From Fibrobacterota bacterium (GTDB taxonomy: Bacteria > Fibrobacterota > Chitinivibrionia > Chitinivibrionales > Chitinispirillaceae), in contig JAEZKC010000049.1 in NCBI GenBank assembly GCA_023436205.1, forward strand, positions 1 to 37,226: a stretch of 37,226 nt of DNA, written 5' to 3'. Numbering within the stretch: the stretch's first letter is position 1; each line of letters opens with the position of its first letter. The translations under genes and the position numbers were made by a program. This document shows positions 24,205-32,661 of the stretch, one piece after another. The notes below the pieces were generated by a model. That model saw only the letters and a program-made list of their open reading frames with translations. It searched no databases and was not told the origin of the DNA.

Positions 24205-26553
24205 TTAGAAAGTAAGAGCTGTTTGAAGACTTATGTTGTTGTCGGGAACCAGCTTGCCGTTTTCAAGTTTCCATCCGTAACGGTAGTCCCAAACAATTGA
24301 TGCTCCGGGGCTGATCTCAAATCCTGCCCGGTATCCCCAGTAGAGATATTCAGTAAGATCGAAAACACCGGAAATCGAATTGGGAACAGGTGTTCCATCA
24401 TCGTAGTACTTGGTGGTCTGCCCGATTTTGCTGTTTCTCACATAGATTTCAGCCATGCTGATTTTGGGAATACGGCTGACAATCTGTTCGCCGAGTTTAC
24501 CCACAGCTTCGAAGCTTTGATCCTTCTCATCATCTTTACCGATCAGATACTGATAGGATCCTTCAATAGTGATGAAGCCGGAAAGATCGGCACCCAGACG
24601 ACCGAAGACACCGTTGAGTGAGACATCAGAAAGCAGGTCAGCCTTGGACTTTAGGCGATCTCTGTTGATGCGCTCATCAAGGTAGTAATAATCAAAGAAT
24701 CCCGGAGTGAACCGACCTTCGATTTTGCGGTATTCCAGATTACCCCACAATTTCCAAAGCTTTACCGACACACCGGGGGCTCCCATGCCCCATCCCTCAT
24801 CATCAATGCGAGATGCAGCCTGTCCGTAAACATCAATACTGAGCAGTTTTGATCTCAGAAGGGGCAGACCCACGTCCACACCGGCGATATCGAAAGGACG
24901 CACTTCGCCTCGGATACTGTCTTCCATTCTGATGGTGTTCAGCTGCTCATCAGCATCCAACTTGAGTTTTGATTCGATAATCCGCTTCATGGATTCTGTC
25001 AGCATGCTGCTGTCCTGAAGTTCCTTAATGAACGCCTGTTCATTGCTAAGTTTCCAATTCTTGGCCGGCGCATTCACATTTCTGTCGAGTGCATAGGTAC
25101 CACCGACTGTGAGTCCCTTTAAGATGGGAACATTGCTCATCTTCAGAGGTGAAACTGCAAGCCTGAGGGCTCCCACACCACCACCGTCCTTGGCTTCTGC
25201 GAAATCGGAAATCACCGACTGCATATAGATGCCCAGAGGTGATACATCGTTCAAGTACACCTGAAGTCCCAAAAGCTTCTGGTCGGGATAGCGAAGCATG
25301 TTGGTGAAACGGTCCATGATGATACCGTAGCCCATGGTCACGTCGGAAAGACCGCCAAATTTTACAAACAGTGGATCTTCTTCGTGTCCGAAACGGACAT
25401 AGCGAATTTTGCGGGCCAGTGCATCTGCCCAGTCATCACCAAAGTTCCATCCCTTATCGGAAAGCTTGTTGTCGGAATCCATGAAAAGTTCAAGATCCAG
25501 AAAAACGCCAAACTTCCAGATGGGAACATCAATACCAAGTGCGATTCTGGTCCACTGCTCGCCGCCAACAGTAACCATGCCTGCACCGAGTTCATATTTC
25601 GGAGAGGAGAACATGGGGGTTGCTGAGGGAGTGGCCGGAGTTGCGGGAGCCGCTTCGGTTGTGGTTTCTACTGCTTTGGCGCCATCGGAACCCTGTTCTG
25701 CTGCTTCAGGTTCAGCAGTTTTCACTGAAACGGGAGTGGCGACAGGTGCTGCGGCCGGAGCTGAGGCTTCCTTTGAGAGGTTTTTCTCCGCAGGTGCAGC
25801 AGGTGCCGGAGCTGGTTTTTCTGAAGCAGCTTCTTCGACTGCAGGCTCTTGCGCCTGGGATTCCTCACCGAATGGTTCTTCGGCATCGCTGACTGCTGCA
25901 GAGGCAGTCTGAGTTACCGGAGCTTCTTTTGCTTGGGCAGCTTTGGCAACCTGATCCTGTTCGGCTTTTACACCGGACCATCCCTCAAGCTGCTGGAGAC
26001 CTTTTTCATTGAGGATTCCGCTGGTAAGTTTTCCGTTAGGATCAACAGTCCCGAACTGACGGGCAGCTACGGTGATGGATTCTCCAAGCGGAGAGAGCAT
26101 CTGAACCTTGCCTTTGAGCACAGCTGTGGTGGGGATTCCCTGGCGAGTGGTTTTCACTGCCATGGCGGTGCCCACGGGAGTGAAGCTGTAGCCCTTGGCG
26201 ACGATGCTGATGCTTTGAACTTCCTGAGGAGTGGTGCGGTCCAGGAAAACCTGTCCGTCCTCAAGAGCCACCTCAAGGCTGGCCACTTTGCCGCTCAGGC
26301 TCACAGCGCCCGGTCCTTTGACCAGAAGCTTGGTGCCGGCATCCAGCTGAATACTGACTTCCTGATCGGCCGAGGTGAACAGGGTGTCCCCTATTCCTAT
26401 GACCGTTGAGTCTTTTACCTGTTCCTTTTGGCTTGAGGAAAAGCGCCAAAGGGAAACTTCGCTCTCTCCGACATTCATTTTGAAGGTCTGAGAGTGCGCC
26501 GCCTGGAAAAAGACCACCGCTGCCATGAGGCAGTACAGCGCCTTTTTGTTCAT
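24205..26553 (-). CDS. FecR-domain protein fused to an outer-membrane beta-barrel
   Basis: The 782-aa product has a signal peptide (1-21), a FecR-like beta-rich domain (about 45-195: GDTLFTSADQEVSIQL, FTPVGTAMAVKT, VLKGKV), a long low-complexity linker of Ala, Pro, Glu and Thr (about 200-320), and a C-terminal half (about 325-782) of alternating amphipathic strands ending LQTALTF, with a terminal aromatic residue as in outer-membrane barrels. FecR domains usually sit in the periplasm as part of sigma regulators, but here there is no membrane anchor or sigma-factor gene, so the domain probably acts as a periplasmic binding module tethered to the barrel. AAGGAGG precedes the ATG, and the gene has its own promoter and terminator. 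The exact function is unknown. Confidence 0.75.
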   Translation of the reverse strand: MNKKALYCLMAAVVFFQAAHSQTFKMNVGESEVSLWRFSSSQKEQVKDSTVIGIGDTLFTSADQEVSIQLDAGTKLLVKGPGAVSLSGKVASLEVALEDGQVFLDRTTPQEVQSISIVAKGYSFTPVGTAMAVKTTRQGIPTTAVLKGKVQMLSPLGESITVAARQFGTVDPNGKLTSGILNEKGLQQLEGWSGVKAEQDQVAKAAQAKEAPVTQTASAAVSDAEEPFGEESQAQEPAVEEAASEKPAPAPAAPAEKNLSKEASAPAAAPVATPVSVKTAEPEAAEQGSDGAKAVETTTEAAPATPATPSATPMFSSPKYELGAGMVTVGGEQWTRIALGIDVPIWKFGVFLDLELFMDSDNKLSDKGWNFGDDWADALARKIRYVRFGHEEDPLFVKFGGLSDVTMGYGIIMDRFTNMLRYPDQKLLGLQVYLNDVSPLGIYMQSVISDFAEAKDGGGVGALRLAVSPLKMSNVPILKGLTVGGTYALDRNVNAPAKNWKLSNEQAFIKELQDSSMLTESMKRIIESKLKLDADEQLNTIRMEDSIRGEVRPFDIAGVDVGLPLLRSKLLSIDVYGQAASRIDDEGWGMGAPGVSVKLWKLWGNLEYRKIEGRFTPGFFDYYYLDERINRDRLKSKADLLSDVSLNGVFGRLGADLSGFITIEGSYQYLIGKDDEKDQSFEAVGKLGEQIVSRIPKISMAEIYVRNSKIGQTTKYYDDGTPVPNSISGVFDLTEYLYWGYRAGFEISPGASIVWDYRYGWKLENGKLVPDNNISLQTALTF

Positions 26554-26620
26554 CCGAAGCCTCCTTGATGGGATTGTCTGAAGTACGAAGGTTCAGCACT
26601 GATTATGGAATGACAGATTA

Positions 26621-26650
26621 AATATAGCAACAGTAACCTATTATATCCAA
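26621..26650 (-). promoter_or_regulatory. Candidate promoter of the FecR/beta-barrel gene
   Basis: On the minus strand TTGGAT (26650-26645), 18-bp spacer, TATATT (26626-26621), about 70 bases before the start codon. The spacer and -10 are the same as in the candidate promoter at 15142-15171. Confidence 0.5.
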
Positions 26651-26680
26651 GTGGAACCTTGCTCGGCAAGCAGAAACTGT

Positions 26681-26760
26681 GGGGACGGACTACTTTTTTC
26701 TTTTTAAGTCACAGTACCGTATGTAAACTGTAAATAAGCAGAAAAAAGTAGTCCGTCCCC
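26681..26760. repeat. MITE/REP-like element with 20-bp perfect inverted arms, copy 1
   Basis: GGGGACGGACTACTTTTTTC at 26681-26700 is repeated as a perfect reverse complement at 26741-26760 around a 40-bp centre. The same arm sequence occurs at 37178-37197. There is no ORF inside. The shape resembles the non-autonomous palindromes moved by IS200-like/RAYT transposases, but no such transposase gene is in the window. It lies between two divergent genes, upstream of pyk. Confidence 0.8.
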
Positions 26761-26842
26761 CTCATTACTCCTGAAATCAGCCCCTTAAAGCCTACCCTGA
26801 TTTATCTTTTCTACTTCCACCCTGAAAGGAGATCCGCACCAG

Positions 26843-28270
26843 ATGAAAAAGACCAGAATCGTTGCCACTCTGGGCCCTGCCTCTTCAAATCCCTCCACCA
26901 TTCGCGCTCTGATCGAGGCGGGGGTGAATGTCTTCCGGTTCAATTTTTCTCACGGTGATCATGTCACTCACCGCAAAAACCTGGAGTCAGTGTACGCGGT
27001 TTCCGCTGAGATGGGGGTGTATCCGGCGCTGCTTGCCGACCTGCAGGGACCCAAAATCCGCACCGGAGTAACTGAAAACGGAGGAGCGATTAAACTCGAA
27101 AGCGGATCAAAGGTGACTCTCACCGGGAAGCAGATTCCCTGTACCGACAAGGTGATTTCAATCGATCACCCTTCGCTTGCCCGCGAGATCGCTTCCGGAC
27201 AGCAGATTTCCATAAATGACGGGCTTGTCAGGCTTAAAGCAGATGAGGTTTTTCCTGATAAGGGAGAGGTGATCTGCACGGTGGTGGATGGAGGAGTTTT
27301 TTCATCCCACAAGGGGGTGAATTTTCCCGACGTTCGCCTGAGTATTCCCTCGGTTACTGAGAAGGACAAGCGGGATCTGGAGCTTATCCTCGAAAACCGT
27401 TTCCAGTTTATCGCGCTTTCTTTTGTGAGGTCTGCCGAAGATCTTCTGGAGCTTCGTTCCATTGTGGAAAAAAAGCGTTCCGATATCAGGCTTATTGCAA
27501 AAATCGAAAAACCCGAAGCAGCCCAAAATATTGAAGCGATCATGGAAGTGTGTGATGGAATCATGGTTGCAAGAGGGGATTTGGGAGTGGAGGCGTTTCC
27601 CTACACTGTTCCGGTCATGCAAAAGGATCTGATTTTCAAAGCTAACAAGAGGGCAAAGAGTGTCATTGTGGCCACTCAGATGCTTGAGTCGATGATTTCA
27701 AATCCCCTGCCCACCCGTGCCGAATCCACCGATGTGGCCAATGCCATTTTCGACGGTACAGATGCGGTAATGCTTTCGGGAGAAACAGCCATGGGCTCCT
27801 ATCCTGTGGAGGCAGTGGGTATGATGTCCAAAATCTCCCAGGCCGCAGAGAACAGCGCTTACTATCATCGGGAAATTCAGGATCTGAGCATAAAAAACTG
27901 CTACCCTCCTCACGCCCTGTGCGAAGCGGCCGCCCATGCATCAAAGGATCTGGGATCTATTCCGGTGATAGTGATTACCGTTTCCGGGGATACCGCTTTT
28001 TATCTTTCCAAAATACGTTGTCAGGCGCCCATTTTTGCTTTTTCTCCCAATGAGCAGGTGGTTCGTCAGCTGGCTTTATCGTGGAATGTGCATGCATTTC
28101 CTCTGGATTTTGGCGATGGAGAAATCACTGCTATTCTTCAGAGAGCGGAGAAGCTGCTTCTGGAGATGCAACTGCTTGCGGACCAACAGCTTATAGCGGT
28201 TCTGGCTGGCAGTACGCCATTAAAGGGGGCTACCACTTTCCTGAGGATCAAGAGAACCGGTGAACTTTAA
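26843..28270 (+). CDS. pyk: Pyruvate kinase
   Basis: This 475-aa enzyme converts phosphoenolpyruvate and ADP to pyruvate and ATP in glycolysis. It begins with KKTRIVATLGPASS and shows the family landmarks in order: FRFNFSHGDH, LADLQGPKIRTG, the active-site signature with Lys in LIAKIEKPEA, the metal-binding motif IMVARGDLGVE, and PTRAESTDVANAIFDGTDAVMLSGETAMG. The B domain (about 70-170) and a C-terminal allosteric-type domain (about 350-475) are both present, so the length is normal. AAAGGAG lies 11 bases before the ATG. No neighbour belongs to the same pathway; the gene appears monocistronic. Confidence 0.98.
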   Translation: MKKTRIVATLGPASSNPSTIRALIEAGVNVFRFNFSHGDHVTHRKNLESVYAVSAEMGVYPALLADLQGPKIRTGVTENGGAIKLESGSKVTLTGKQIPCTDKVISIDHPSLAREIASGQQISINDGLVRLKADEVFPDKGEVICTVVDGGVFSSHKGVNFPDVRLSIPSVTEKDKRDLELILENRFQFIALSFVRSAEDLLELRSIVEKKRSDIRLIAKIEKPEAAQNIEAIMEVCDGIMVARGDLGVEAFPYTVPVMQKDLIFKANKRAKSVIVATQMLESMISNPLPTRAESTDVANAIFDGTDAVMLSGETAMGSYPVEAVGMMSKISQAAENSAYYHREIQDLSIKNCYPPHALCEAAAHASKDLGSIPVIVITVSGDTAFYLSKIRCQAPIFAFSPNEQVVRQLALSWNVHAFPLDFGDGEITAILQRAEKLLLEMQLLADQQLIAVLAGSTPLKGATTFLRIKRTGEL

Positions 28271-28354
28271 ATCGGCCTGAAGAATACCTCTTGGAGTACT
28301 CTTTGCTAACCCAGTATATATGAATAATGCTACTTATGGTAAGCGGGAGGGGTT

Positions 28355-28798
28355 GTGAATCAGGAAAACCGTCTGATTCTTCTTGTGGAGGATAATGAGA
28401 GTCATGCCCTGCTGGTGAAGCGGGCTCTTAATCACGCATCGCTGAACAGTAATCTGGTTCATGTCAGCGATGGGGAAGATGCGCTGGATTTTCTCTACGG
28501 ACGCCGCTCTTTTTCGGGGCCTCTGCCCCATCCCCGCCCCAAACTTATTCTGCTTGATTTAAGGTTGCCTCGCATGGATGGTCTGGAAGTGCTTCGGGAG
28601 GTAAAATCCAGCGAAGAGTTTTTTGATATACCGGTAGTGGTTCTCTCAAGTTCCATGGCAGAGCCCGACGTGGTGGGTGCATACACGTTTCACACCAACG
28701 GGTACATGGTTAAACCAGTTGATTACAACGAATTTCGTCAGCAGATGGTGGAGGCTGTAAAATTCTGGCTAGATTGGAATGTGACACCGCTTATCTGA
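28355..28798 (+). CDS. Response regulator, Rcp1-like single receiver domain
   Basis: The 147-aa protein is a stand-alone receiver domain without an output domain. Phosphoacceptor Asp68 is in LILLDLRLPRMDG, the acidic pair is Glu12-Asp13 in LLVEDNE, the switch Ser lies in VVVLSSS (about 98-100), and Lys120 is in GYMVKPVDY. The insertion DFLYGRRSF and the NGYMVKP ending are typical of the Rcp family, which partners with PAS/GAF histidine kinases. The start is GTG at 28355 after a strong GGGAGGGG. It is followed 38 bases later by a histidine kinase gene, its likely partner. With no DNA-binding domain it must act by protein contact or in a phosphorelay. Confidence 0.93.
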   Translation: MNQENRLILLVEDNESHALLVKRALNHASLNSNLVHVSDGEDALDFLYGRRSFSGPLPHPRPKLILLDLRLPRMDGLEVLREVKSSEEFFDIPVVVLSSSMAEPDVVGAYTFHTNGYMVKPVDYNEFRQQMVEAVKFWLDWNVTPLI

Positions 28799-28836
28799 AA
28801 AAAAAAATAAGTGACCCCTAGTTGAAGGGATCAGGG

Positions 28837-30801
28837 GTGAACAGTAGAAAAATACCCCTATATCAGTACCGATTTTTCATCTGGGCGATTCCGCTACTGG
28901 TGTTTATTGTGCTTATGGCCGGAAACCTGTGGGCCTGGTACAATACTTCAGGGCTGATTTCCAGGCTGGTCAGAGTACGCGCTCTCAATGCCGCTCAGCA
29001 GATGTTTTTGCGTCTGGATCTTGTTTTTTATGAACGCACTAAAGACTTGAATCATCTTGCCACTGTTGTAGCACCCACCGACCAGTTCGCTCTCGACCGC
29101 TTCGTCAATGATGCCGCGGGTATTCTTTCAAGAGAAAGTTCATTTGAGAGTATTGGTTACATCGATACAACTGGTCGCATTGTAGTGTCAGTGCCCGATA
29201 CTGCTCCGGGGTTAATGGTGCTCGACCGTAAAAGGAGTGTGGAAAAACTGTTAATACGGGTAGACGGACCCATCGCCACGGAGGTGTATACACTTCCCTC
29301 CGGAGAATCTGTTCAGGGAATTCTTGTTCCGGTGGCCCAGGCTGACGATTCAGTCAGAAGAATGGGGGCTGTGGCTGGAATGCTAAATATAGAGACAGTT
29401 GTGGAAAACACTGTGGCTCAGGCTATCGTTCAGGGATTCAATGTTAGTATTGTGGTAGATTCTGTCGAGGTCTATTCCGATTCTTCTGAGGTAAGCAGGG
29501 GAAACGGTATAAGTCTAAGTAAATCCATACTGGGAAAAAACTGGACCATAACTCTCTTTCCGGAATTTACAGGAGAGTTGGAGCAGCTTGGGTATGATAA
29601 TTTCTATCGTTTGTTGCTCAATACCTTTGCCTCATTGATCGCTTCTGTTTTACTTGCGGTCGCATTGGTCGGCTTTCACAGGGCTGGTCTAAATCGCAGG
29701 GAGCTTGCCGCCTCGGAGCAGCGTTACCGCAGGCTTACTGAAAATGCCCGTGACATGGTTTTTCGTATCACTCTTCCAAGCGGCAAATATGAATATGTCA
29801 GTCCAGCCGCTTACGCTCTAACCGGTTTTGCCGCCGATGATTTCTATCTTCGTCCAAATCTTCTCCGCTCCCTGATAGATCGGAACTGGCTAGACTATTA
29901 TGATAAAAGTTTTGACAAGCTTTTGCGGGGAGAAATTGATCCGGTATACGAGTTCCCAATAATAAATAAAAACGGTGAAAGACGATGGGTACATCTGCGG
30001 CCGGTTCTGGTGAAAGATGACCGGGGGCGACCCTGTGCAGTGGAGGCAATTGCCACCGATATCACTTTATTAAAAAATGCCATGGATGAGCGGGGTAGAC
30101 TGATAAAGGAGCTGGAGGGGAAAAACGCGGAACTGGAGCGCTACGCCTATACTATAAGTCATGAACTGAAAACACCGTTGATCACCATTCGGGGCTTTCT
30201 GGGCTACTTGGAAAAGGAGGCCGCGGAGGGGGATATCAGCAGCCTTCATCAGGATCTCACGCTTATACAGAGCGCAACCGACACCATGCAGAGGCTTTTG
30301 GAGGGGCTGATAGAGCTTACCAGAGTGGGAAGAGCATCGGATGAGGCTGAAAATGTGCCTCTGGGTGAACTGGTTCAGATATCAGTTGATCATTTTCAAC
30401 AGAAAATTAAGGAAAAAGGTATCAGGGTTGAAGTCGCTTCTGATATGCCGGTTGTGTATGGGCATCGTGCCGAACTGCTTGAGTTGATTCAGAATCTTCT
30501 TGAGAATTCCATCAAGTTTACTGGTGATCAGAAGGAACCGGTCATACGCTTTGGATGGTGCACCGAAGAGGGAATTACCACTTTCTTTGTGGAAGACAAC
30601 GGTCTGGGCATCGATCCCAAGTATAAAAACCGCATTTTCGGTATTTTTGCCAAGCTCGATCCCAGCAGTGAGGGAGCGGGTGTAGGGCTTGCGCTTTCTC
30701 AGAGAATCGTGACCTTTCACGGGGGCACGATCAGGGCCGAATCCGAGGGCAGGGGAAAGGGTATGAGAATCTGTTTTACTCTGCCACTTGCGAAAAAGTA
30801 A
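28837..30801 (+). CDS. Membrane PAS-domain sensor histidine kinase
   Basis: I place the start at GTG 28837 (654 aa), which has AAGGGA upstream; the frame also allows TTG at 28822. Order: first membrane helix (about 8-32); extracytoplasmic sensor domain of Cache/CHASE type (about 35-255) with SIGYIDTTGRIVVSVPD; second helix (about 262-285); PAS domain with PAC extension (about 297-415); short coiled coil; HisKA with phosphorylated His442 in SHELKTPL; HATPase_c with N box (NLLENSIKFT), G1 (DNGLGI), F and G2 (GAGVGLALS). It should phosphorylate the receiver encoded just upstream. The HisKA form SHELKTPLITIRGF is the phytochrome-kinase subtype. The signal sensed is unknown. Confidence 0.93.
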   Translation: MNSRKIPLYQYRFFIWAIPLLVFIVLMAGNLWAWYNTSGLISRLVRVRALNAAQQMFLRLDLVFYERTKDLNHLATVVAPTDQFALDRFVNDAAGILSRESSFESIGYIDTTGRIVVSVPDTAPGLMVLDRKRSVEKLLIRVDGPIATEVYTLPSGESVQGILVPVAQADDSVRRMGAVAGMLNIETVVENTVAQAIVQGFNVSIVVDSVEVYSDSSEVSRGNGISLSKSILGKNWTITLFPEFTGELEQLGYDNFYRLLLNTFASLIASVLLAVALVGFHRAGLNRRELAASEQRYRRLTENARDMVFRITLPSGKYEYVSPAAYALTGFAADDFYLRPNLLRSLIDRNWLDYYDKSFDKLLRGEIDPVYEFPIINKNGERRWVHLRPVLVKDDRGRPCAVEAIATDITLLKNAMDERGRLIKELEGKNAELERYAYTISHELKTPLITIRGFLGYLEKEAAEGDISSLHQDLTLIQSATDTMQRLLEGLIELTRVGRASDEAENVPLGELVQISVDHFQQKIKEKGIRVEVASDMPVVYGHRAELLELIQNLLENSIKFTGDQKEPVIRFGWCTEEGITTFFVEDNGLGIDPKYKNRIFGIFAKLDPSSEGAGVGLALSQRIVTFHGGTIRAESEGRGKGMRICFTLPLAKK

Positions 30802-30880
30802 CTGTCACTGACTGAAGAAGAGGATAGGCGTTTCCAGTGGGCCAAAGCAGATTGCTGGTCTTCTTCTACCGGCGAATTCC

Positions 30881-32389
30881 ATGATTGTCAGACTAAGGTC
30901 AAAATCCGGCGCTCTGATTCTTGCTGTCACCATACTGGTGAGCGGGTTAGGTTTTTTGATGGCATCCGCAGTCACTATAGCTTTGCCGGTTATTCAGTAT
31001 GCGCTTGGAATTGGGATTAGTCAGATCCAATGGATTGTGAATTCCTATGTGCTGGTTTTAGGCAGTCTCATACTGTTGAGCGGGGCGCTTGGAGATATTT
31101 TCTGTGCTAAAAGAGTATTTATCATCGGTGTCTGCATTTTTACCATCGGGTGCGTTCTCTGCGCCATAAGCTGGAGTGCGGGATCTCTGATACTTTTCAG
31201 GGCATTACAGGGAGCCGGGGCGGCCTTAATGGTTCCGGGGAGCCTTACTGTTATAAACCGGGTCTTTGCGCAAGATGAACGGGGACGGGTAATAGGCTTG
31301 TGGGCGGGTATTTCCGGTGGTATTGCAGCACTGGGTCCCTTTATCGGGGGGGTACTGGCGGATATCTCCTGGCGATGGGTGTTTCTGGCGCTGGCTCCGC
31401 TGGGCATTCTTTCAATTTTCATGGCGGCCTTTTTCATTCCGGATCTTCCGGGCAGAAAAGATTCCCGCATCGACTGGGTTGGATCTTTTCTCATATTTGC
31501 TTCCCTTGGTTCTCTTTCCTATTCCTTAATCTTGATTTCCGAAAACAGGTTTGGTGCCGGCCTTTGGGGGTGGGGTGTGGCGGGAGCGATTCTGCTTGTG
31601 CTCTTTTTAATCCAAAATGCCCGGGCAAAGCACCCTCTTTTGCCTCCGGAAATGTTCAATAAAAATGTCTCTATAGCCAATGTGACCACTTTTTCGTTGT
31701 ACTTTGCTTTTCAGGGAATCTTCTTTCTGCTGTCTTTCAGACTGCAGCAGCTGCATGGATACAGTGCATTAAGCGCAGGGTTGGCTTTAGTGCCCTCAAT
31801 GCTGCTAATAACACTGCTTACCGGGTATTCAGGTTCTCTAACTGATCGCCATGGACCTCGTTTGCAGATGAGCATCGGCTCTCTTCTGGTTACAGGGGCC
31901 ATTGGGTGGTGGCTGTTTTTTGTTGGGGATAGTTATCCTATGGATATCCTCCCCGGGGTTCTGCTGCTTGGGACAGGGATGGTACTGGTGATTCCTCCGA
32001 TCACCAAAACAGCTCTGGAGGTTAAGGAGGAGTTTTCCGGAGCGGCATCAGGACTTAACAATGGGGCCTCACGAATCGCCAGCCTGTTTGCGGTTGCCTT
32101 GGCCGGATCTGTTCTTGCAATCATCTACAACTGGACTCTTTCTGAACAGTTGGGTTATTTGAGAGTTCCTTCCGAGGTGGTGGCTTATGAAAAAGCTCAT
32201 TCGGATCTGCTTCTTTCAGCACCCTTAAGGAGGAATGAGTATACTGATCTGATTAAAACCGCGCGGGAATATGCATTTGTGAAAGGATTCCGCTACTCTG
32301 CAGCTGTACTGGGAGTTGCTTCTCTGTGTGCGGCGCTGGTTTCTTTTTACGGCTTTACATCTTCCTCAGCAAAAAAATCAAAACGGTAA
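30881..32389 (+). CDS. MFS drug exporter of the DHA2 (EmrB/QacA, 14-TM) type
   Basis: This 502-aa inner-membrane protein has about 14 hydrophobic segments. Motif A appears as GALGDIFCAKRVFIIG, and the antiporter motif C as GISGGIAALGPFIGGVLAD. The N-terminal ASAVTIALPVIQ is the usual start of DHA2 drug/proton antiporters. Between TM13 and TM14 there is the typical long loop (about 425-465). No membrane-fusion protein gene is adjacent, so it may act alone as QacA-type proteins do. There is no good ribosome site before ATG 30881. It follows the histidine kinase by 79 bases and may be read through from it. The substrate cannot be predicted. Confidence 0.92.
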   Translation: MIVRLRSKSGALILAVTILVSGLGFLMASAVTIALPVIQYALGIGISQIQWIVNSYVLVLGSLILLSGALGDIFCAKRVFIIGVCIFTIGCVLCAISWSAGSLILFRALQGAGAALMVPGSLTVINRVFAQDERGRVIGLWAGISGGIAALGPFIGGVLADISWRWVFLALAPLGILSIFMAAFFIPDLPGRKDSRIDWVGSFLIFASLGSLSYSLILISENRFGAGLWGWGVAGAILLVLFLIQNARAKHPLLPPEMFNKNVSIANVTTFSLYFAFQGIFFLLSFRLQQLHGYSALSAGLALVPSMLLITLLTGYSGSLTDRHGPRLQMSIGSLLVTGAIGWWLFFVGDSYPMDILPGVLLLGTGMVLVIPPITKTALEVKEEFSGAASGLNNGASRIASLFAVALAGSVLAIIYNWTLSEQLGYLRVPSEVVAYEKAHSDLLLSAPLRRNEYTDLIKTAREYAFVKGFRYSAAVLGVASLCAALVSFYGFTSSSAKKSKR

Positions 32390-32661
32390 AGCGGGTGTTT
32401 CTGGTCTCGGGGGAGATGAACGCTGTATCGCCAATGTTAATTATTCACAATAGGGAATTACTTTCATGGGGTTTATAATACTGAAGATAATAGAGAGAAA
32501 TTCCGAAGATGAGAACTAATCAAGGGGAATAGAGGTTATAAAGCTTAAAAGAGTTGTTTCATTCAGCTACTCCAGTACGGCGAACCGGATTGCTCTTTTT
32601 TGTACTTTATCTAATAATCGATTCATAGTACACTTATCAGGTAAAGAAAGCAGAGGTTTAG

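Noticed and set aside
25409..25912. Plus-strand Ala/Ser-rich open frame opposite the FecR/beta-barrel gene
   Set aside because: The low complexity simply mirrors the Ala/Pro/Glu linker on the other strand.
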